From: Panacibacter ginsenosidivorans | Lineage (GTDB): Bacteria > Bacteroidota > Bacteroidia > Chitinophagales > Chitinophagaceae | NCBI RefSeq assembly: GCF_007971225.1 | Contig: NZ_CP042435.1 | Span: 3,723,501-3,787,500, forward strand | Length of the DNA stretch: 64,000 nt | Direction: 5' to 3' | Shown here: positions 62,013 through 64,000 of the stretch, in pieces | How the letters are laid out: every line of letters begins with the position of its first letter | Position numbering within the stretch: the first letter of the stretch is position 1 | Position numbers and translations under genes: made by a program | The notes under the pieces: model-generated | Told to the model about the DNA's origin: nothing | The model's database searches: none | What the model saw: only the letters and a program-made list of their open reading frames with translations

Positions 62013-62092
62013 CCGAAAGAGCAACAGAATGTACAAGAGTGCGACGCAAGTAAAGCCTCATTGTTATGCTGCAGACGGGCTCATAAAAAAAT
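62013..62092 (-). repeat. Intergenic core repeat, class A, in the lpxC leader
   Basis: AGAGCAACAGAAT, core GTACAAGAGTGCGACGCAAG (62031-62050), TAAAGCCTCATTGTTATGC, and outer GACGGGCTCATAAAAAA. It ends four nt before the ATG. Confidence 0.9.
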
Positions 62093-62095
62093 ATC

Positions 62096-63502
62096 ATGAA
62101 CGCAACATTTAATCCTGACAAGCAGCATACGCTGTCTTCCAAAGTAACGATCAGTGGTACGGGCTTACATACAGGTGTACTGGTAGATATGACACTTATC
62201 CCGGCCAATCCCGGTTTTGGCATACAGTTTCAGCGTGTGGATCTGCCGAATAAACCAATAATTAAAGCTGACTGTGATCTTGTAACAGATACAAGCAGGG
62301 GCACTACTTTACAGGTTGGAGATGCAAAAGTTAGCACTGTAGAGCATATACTTGCTGCATTGGTAGGTAAAGGCATCGACAATGTTTTGGCGGAACTGAA
62401 TGGCCCGGAAATACCTATTATGGATGGAAGCTCCGAACCTTTTATTGAACTGATTGAGGAGGCTGGTGTTTCAGAACAGGAGGCTGCTAAAAGCTGGTAT
62501 AGCCTTGATGAAAATATTTATCATTATGATGAAGTTAAAAGGGTTGAAATGGTTGCCTTACCTTCTATGGAATACCAGATAACCACTTTAATTGATTTTA
62601 ACAGCCCGGTGCTTGGCACACAGCATGCAGGCCTGAAATCTATGCGGGAATTTAAAACAGAAATTGCTCCCTGCCGTACTTTCTGCTTTTTGCATGAACT
62701 GGAAATGCTGCTGGATAATAATCTTGTAAAAGGTGGCGACATAAACAACGCTATCGTGGTTGTTGACAAACCTGTTACAGAAGAGGAAATGAAACGATTG
62801 GCGAAGGCTTTCAAAAGAGAGAAAATTGAAATAAAAAGCGAAGGTTATTTGAACAACCTGGAACTGCGTTTTCCCAATGAACCGGCGCGCCATAAATTAT
62901 TGGATGTGGTGGGAGATCTTGCATTAATTGGTTATCCTATTAAAGCCAGGATCATTGCAAACAGGCCGGGTCACAGTACCAACGTAGATTTTGCTAAAAA
63001 GATAAAGCAATACATCAAAAAGAATAAGCATGTAAAAGATGTGCCGGTGTATGATGCATCTCAGCCGCCGGTATTTGATCTGCAGCATATTGAAAAAACA
63101 TTGCCACACCGTTACCCTTTTTTGCTGGTAGATAAGATCATCGAACTTACCGATACAAAAATTGTTGGGGTAAAAAATGTAACATTCAATGAGCAATTCT
63201 TCCAGGGCCATTTCCCCGGAAACCCGGTAATGCCAGGTGTACTTCAGATCGAAGCATTGGCACAAACTGGTGGCATTCTTGCTATTAACGCTATGGGAGA
63301 TGGAAAATATGATACCTATTTTCTAAAAATAGATAATTGTAAATTCAAACAAAAAGTGGTGCCTGGGGATACCATGCTGCTTAAAATGGAGCTGGCTTCG
63401 CCTATACGCCGCGGTATCTGTGAAATGAAAGGAACTGTTTATGTAGGTGGCAAAGTAGCAACAGAAGCAGACCTGGTTGCACAAATTGTGAAAAGCAAGT
63501 AG
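62096..63502 (+). CDS. lpxC-fabZ: Bifunctional LpxC deacetylase / FabZ dehydratase fusion
   Basis: 468 aa fused protein known from Bacteroidota. The LpxC part (1-about 310) removes the N-acetyl group from UDP-3-O-acyl-GlcNAc, the committed step of lipid A; zinc ligands H84 (STVEHILAAL), H266 and D270 (RHKLLDVVGDL) are present. The FabZ part (about 325-468) dehydrates 3-hydroxyacyl-ACP; catalytic H372 in GHFPGNPVMPG and E386 in LQIEALAQTGG, preceded by LPHRYPFLLVDKI. The fusion couples lipid A and fatty-acid synthesis, which compete for hydroxyacyl-ACP. The promoter and a repeat arm precede it. Confidence 0.97.
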   Translation: MNATFNPDKQHTLSSKVTISGTGLHTGVLVDMTLIPANPGFGIQFQRVDLPNKPIIKADCDLVTDTSRGTTLQVGDAKVSTVEHILAALVGKGIDNVLAELNGPEIPIMDGSSEPFIELIEEAGVSEQEAAKSWYSLDENIYHYDEVKRVEMVALPSMEYQITTLIDFNSPVLGTQHAGLKSMREFKTEIAPCRTFCFLHELEMLLDNNLVKGGDINNAIVVVDKPVTEEEMKRLAKAFKREKIEIKSEGYLNNLELRFPNEPARHKLLDVVGDLALIGYPIKARIIANRPGHSTNVDFAKKIKQYIKKNKHVKDVPVYDASQPPVFDLQHIEKTLPHRYPFLLVDKIIELTDTKIVGVKNVTFNEQFFQGHFPGNPVMPGVLQIEALAQTGGILAINAMGDGKYDTYFLKIDNCKFKQKVVPGDTMLLKMELASPIRRGICEMKGTVYVGGKVATEADLVAQIVKSK

Positions 63503-63546
63503 TAAAACATACACCTGCTTATTAAATTATTACCATTAATTTTGCG

Positions 63547-63575
63547 CCATTCGTTGAAAGACGGATGGTTTTTTT
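63547..63575 (+). terminator. Terminator-like hairpin between lpxC-fabZ and lpxA
   Basis: CCATTCGT-TGAAAG-ACGGATGG (8 bp, one G-U) followed by seven T. A -7-like TAATTTTG (63537-63544) just before it means it could instead be the start of an lpxA leader. Confidence 0.65.
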
Positions 63576-63627
63576 GTAGTATCGTACAGAACTAAAATAT
63601 AATTAAACACGTTATTTCAGCGCTTTC

Positions 63628-64000
63628 ATGATTCATCCGCATACATACATACATCCCAATGCCAGGCTGGCACAAAATGTAAAAATAGACCCCTTCACTG
63701 TTATTCATCAGGATGTTGAAATAGGAGAGGGTACCTGGATTGGCAGCAATGTAACCATTATGGAAGGTGTGCGCATTGGCAAAAATTGTCGCATTTTCCC
63801 AGGTGCTGTTTTGGGTGCTGTTCCACAGGACCTGAAATATGATAACGAAAAAACCTACGTCGAAATAGGTGACAACACTACGATCCGTGAATTTGTAACT
63901 ATACACCGCGGTACAACAGATCGTATTAAAACAAAAGTGGGTAGCAACTGCCTTATCATGGCATACAGCCATATAGCGCATGACTGTATTGTGGGCAATA
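63628..64000 (+). CDS. lpxA: UDP-N-acetylglucosamine acyltransferase (partial, 3' end outside window)
   Basis: The first 124 codons are visible from the ATG at 63628. First step of lipid A synthesis. Hexapeptide beta-helix repeats ([20 protein letters not shown]), GAVPQDLKY, and [15 protein letters not shown] are the conserved LpxA stretches; the catalytic His is in [14 protein letters not shown] (E. coli His125 position). It follows lpxC-fabZ by 125 nt with a terminator-like hairpin in between. The frame continues past the window end. Confidence 0.95.
   Translation, partial: MIHPHTYIHPNARLAQNVKIDPFTVIHQDVEIGEGTWIGSNVTIMEGVRIGKNCRIFPGAVLGAVPQDLKYDNEKTYVEIGDNTTIREFVTIHRGTTDRIKTKVGSNCLIMAYSHIAHDCIVGN

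Noticed and set aside
292-62092. Regular short repeats considered as a CRISPR array
   Set aside because: Copies are kilobases apart, in both orientations and located in separate spacers; there is no spacer-repeat periodicity and no cas gene.
1-64000. tRNA or rRNA genes
   Set aside because: I looked for tRNA-like cloverleaf consensus (GGTTCRA, conserved D-arm) and rRNA motifs in the spacers and saw none; a covariance search would be decisive.

Overview
The window looks like a chromosomal segment of a Bacteroidota bacterium, most likely family Chitinophagaceae. This is inferred from gene content, not from a database search. Supporting features are a fused lpxC-fabZ gene, a PorX-type regulator and a C-terminal sorting domain of the type 9 secretion system, a bacterial geranylgeranylglyceryl-phosphate synthase, the order rplM-rpsI-rpsB-tsf on one strand, a small-type PurL, and many -7 promoter boxes of the form TAnnTTTG. 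Almost everything is housekeeping or common accessory metabolism. I see no rRNA, tRNA, CRISPR array, prophage or complete insertion sequence.

Layout. 1-6.3 kb: end of a c-type cytochrome, htpG, a secreted unknown, an RsmB-like rRNA methylase, an aldo/keto reductase and a PhyH-family oxygenase. 6.8-14.6 kb: AraC regulator, NTF2-like lipoprotein, odhB, a DUF6508-like protein, trhO, an RRM protein, a 35-residue membrane peptide, a DoxX-like protein and a second PhyH oxygenase. 14.6-31.6 kb: GH18 chitinase, bestrophin, a T9SS-sorted S74 protein, an M16 peptidase pair, kbl, a LolC/E-like permease with lspA, a CocE-like hydrolase, GGGP synthase, deoC, a SPOR protein and an M20 amidohydrolase. 31.6-45.5 kb: orphan TPR histidine kinase, maeB, an mlaE-like permease, proC, hldD, purL, a lipoprotein of unknown function, pyrH, a DUF2490 protein and tryptophan 2,3-dioxygenase. 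45.6-48.7 kb: tsf, rpsB, rpsI, rplM. 49.2-57.0 kb: haem cluster hemA-hemC-hemD-hemE-hemF-hemB-(YciI)-hemL, which runs from glutamyl-tRNA to coproporphyrinogen/protoporphyrinogen. 57.0-64.0 kb: DUF4136 lipoprotein, porX, an HD hydrolase, and lipid A genes lpxD, lpxC-fabZ and lpxA (cut by the window end).

The most striking feature is not a gene. At least 38 copies of a short intergenic element (core GTTGCGTCGCACTCTTGTAC or close variants) are scattered through the spacers, about one per 1.7 kb and none inside a supported gene. They have conserved flanks (GAGCCxGGCTT on one side, TTTATTCAGCAA on the other), occur in both orientations, and in several spacers form facing pairs. A second core class (GTTGTGTCACTCACTTGTAC) differs at four positions; two of them (5 and 9) are a compensating pair that keeps a small dyad symmetric. 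Copies also lie inside the haem cluster, between rpsB and tsf, and in the probable leaders of purL and lpxC.

A second theme is repeat-like DNA inside genes: htpG, the RsmB-like methylase and hldD each carry an in-frame stretch resembling intergenic repeats.
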